Positions 52,055 to 52,223 of a stretch of DNA of 52,223 nucleotides are shown here, in pieces. The stretch comes from Clostridium bowmanii. Lineage in GTDB: Bacteria > Bacillota > Clostridia > Clostridiales > Clostridiaceae. The notes under the pieces were generated by a model, which saw nothing but the letters and a program-made list of their open reading frames with translations, had not been told where the DNA came from and made no database searches. The stretch covers positions 1 through 52,223 of the forward strand of contig NZ_JAHLDL010000033.1 in NCBI RefSeq assembly GCF_018861315.1. The letters run 5' to 3'. Position 1 is the stretch's first letter; each line of letters begins with the position of its first letter. Both the position numbers and the translations under genes were made by a program.

Positions 52055-52132
52055 ATTGTATCACCTCTTACTTATTATAGCACTCTGACCATTTAGTTTA
52101 AATAGAGGTTAAAATTACTCTTAAACCTAATA

Positions 52133-52223
52133 TAAATCAAGTAGGAGGCTAATCATTATTTGATTAGCCGACCTCTTACACCACCGTGCGTACCGTTCGG
52201 TACACGGCGGTTCAATAGAAATT
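52133..52223 (-). mobile_element. Group II intron 3' end (domains V and VI), continues beyond window
   Basis: On the minus strand from the window edge: GAACCGCCGTGTACCG-AACG-GTACGCACGGTGGT folds as a domain V-like catalytic hairpin. AGAGGTC follows, then a domain VI hairpin GGCTAATCA-AATAA-TGATTAGCC, and the element ends CCTCCTACTTGAT. This pattern is the typical 3' end of clostridial/Bacillus group II introns. The intron-encoded reverse transcriptase would lie outside the window to the right. It is oriented as the penicillin-binding protein gene and inserted in its upstream region. Confidence 0.82.

Noticed and set aside
1-52223. CRISPR arrays, tRNA or rRNA genes, prophage or toxin-antitoxin modules
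   Set aside because: No spaced direct-repeat array, cloverleaf-like sequence, rRNA block or recognisable phage/toxin gene was seen on either strand.

Overview
This is a low-GC, AT-rich chromosomal segment that looks like Clostridium sensu stricto. The grounds are a spore germination receptor operon, a CIRCE-controlled htpG, a B12-riboswitch cobalamin locus, clostridial protein families and AGGAGG-type ribosome binding sites. Most of the window is ordinary anabolic and housekeeping sequence. It is dotted with decayed genes, some of them missed by simple ORF calling.

Layout. (1) 1-2090: a junction of two gene remnants (TnpB and a 2-hydroxyacyl-CoA dehydratase-type protein), then a divergent quinone/redox-type module: an HxlR regulator facing a flavoprotein and an ABM monooxygenase. 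(2) 2100-7775: a HAD phosphatase, an aroK-aroD pair, htpG behind a CIRCE operator, and an unrecognised anchored exported protein. (3) 7834-15674: a complete-looking ten-gene histidine operon, hisZGDCBHAFIE, on the minus strand behind one strong promoter; only histidinol-phosphatase is missing. (4) 15799-18202: a small membrane ORF, bacteriohemerythrin, a Rieske oxygenase, a small membrane protein and a DAK2-DegV remnant. (5) 18504-22312: cobU-btuF-btuC-btuD under a cobalamin riboswitch with its own terminator. (6) 22583-25275: a wrecked polyamine (potABC-D) transporter operon. (7) 25412-29134: a GerA-type germination receptor operon, then a convergent MscS channel. (8) 30098-37702: the aromatic operon aroF-tyrA-aroB-aroA-aroC-pheA-(aroK remnant)-aroQ, preceded by a long leader. 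The leader has a strong promoter, a possible Phe/Tyr-rich leader peptide and a terminator. (9) 37803-41574: a lactate-dehydrogenase-like gene, a pentapeptide-repeat protein, a YdjM-like membrane protein and a PHP phosphatase. (10) 41618-45985: an orphan eukaryote-type glycogen branching enzyme and a K+-dependent-type membrane pyrophosphatase. (11) 46046-49844: a 5-oxoprolinase (pxp) locus with an NRAMP-like transporter, in which pxpB carries a frameshift. (12) 49967-end: a MecA_N-type penicillin-binding protein and the 3' end of a group II intron.

How the parts fit. The aroK-aroD pair (2988-4314) and the aro operon (30098-37278) share one pathway. The aro operon has lost its own shikimate kinase, which survives only as a 200-bp relic, so the intact copy 27 kb away probably supplies this step. 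The window encodes both type I and type II dehydroquinases. The most interesting regulatory candidate is the aro leader. The most striking genomic pattern is repeated gene decay by internal deletion (potA, potB, potD, DAK2-DegV, aroK), alongside point lesions (potA, potC, potD, pxpB).

Limits: all calls come from reading the sequence; no database or folding computation was run. Gene starts were moved from the longest open frame wherever a Shine-Dalgarno sequence clearly pointed to an internal start.
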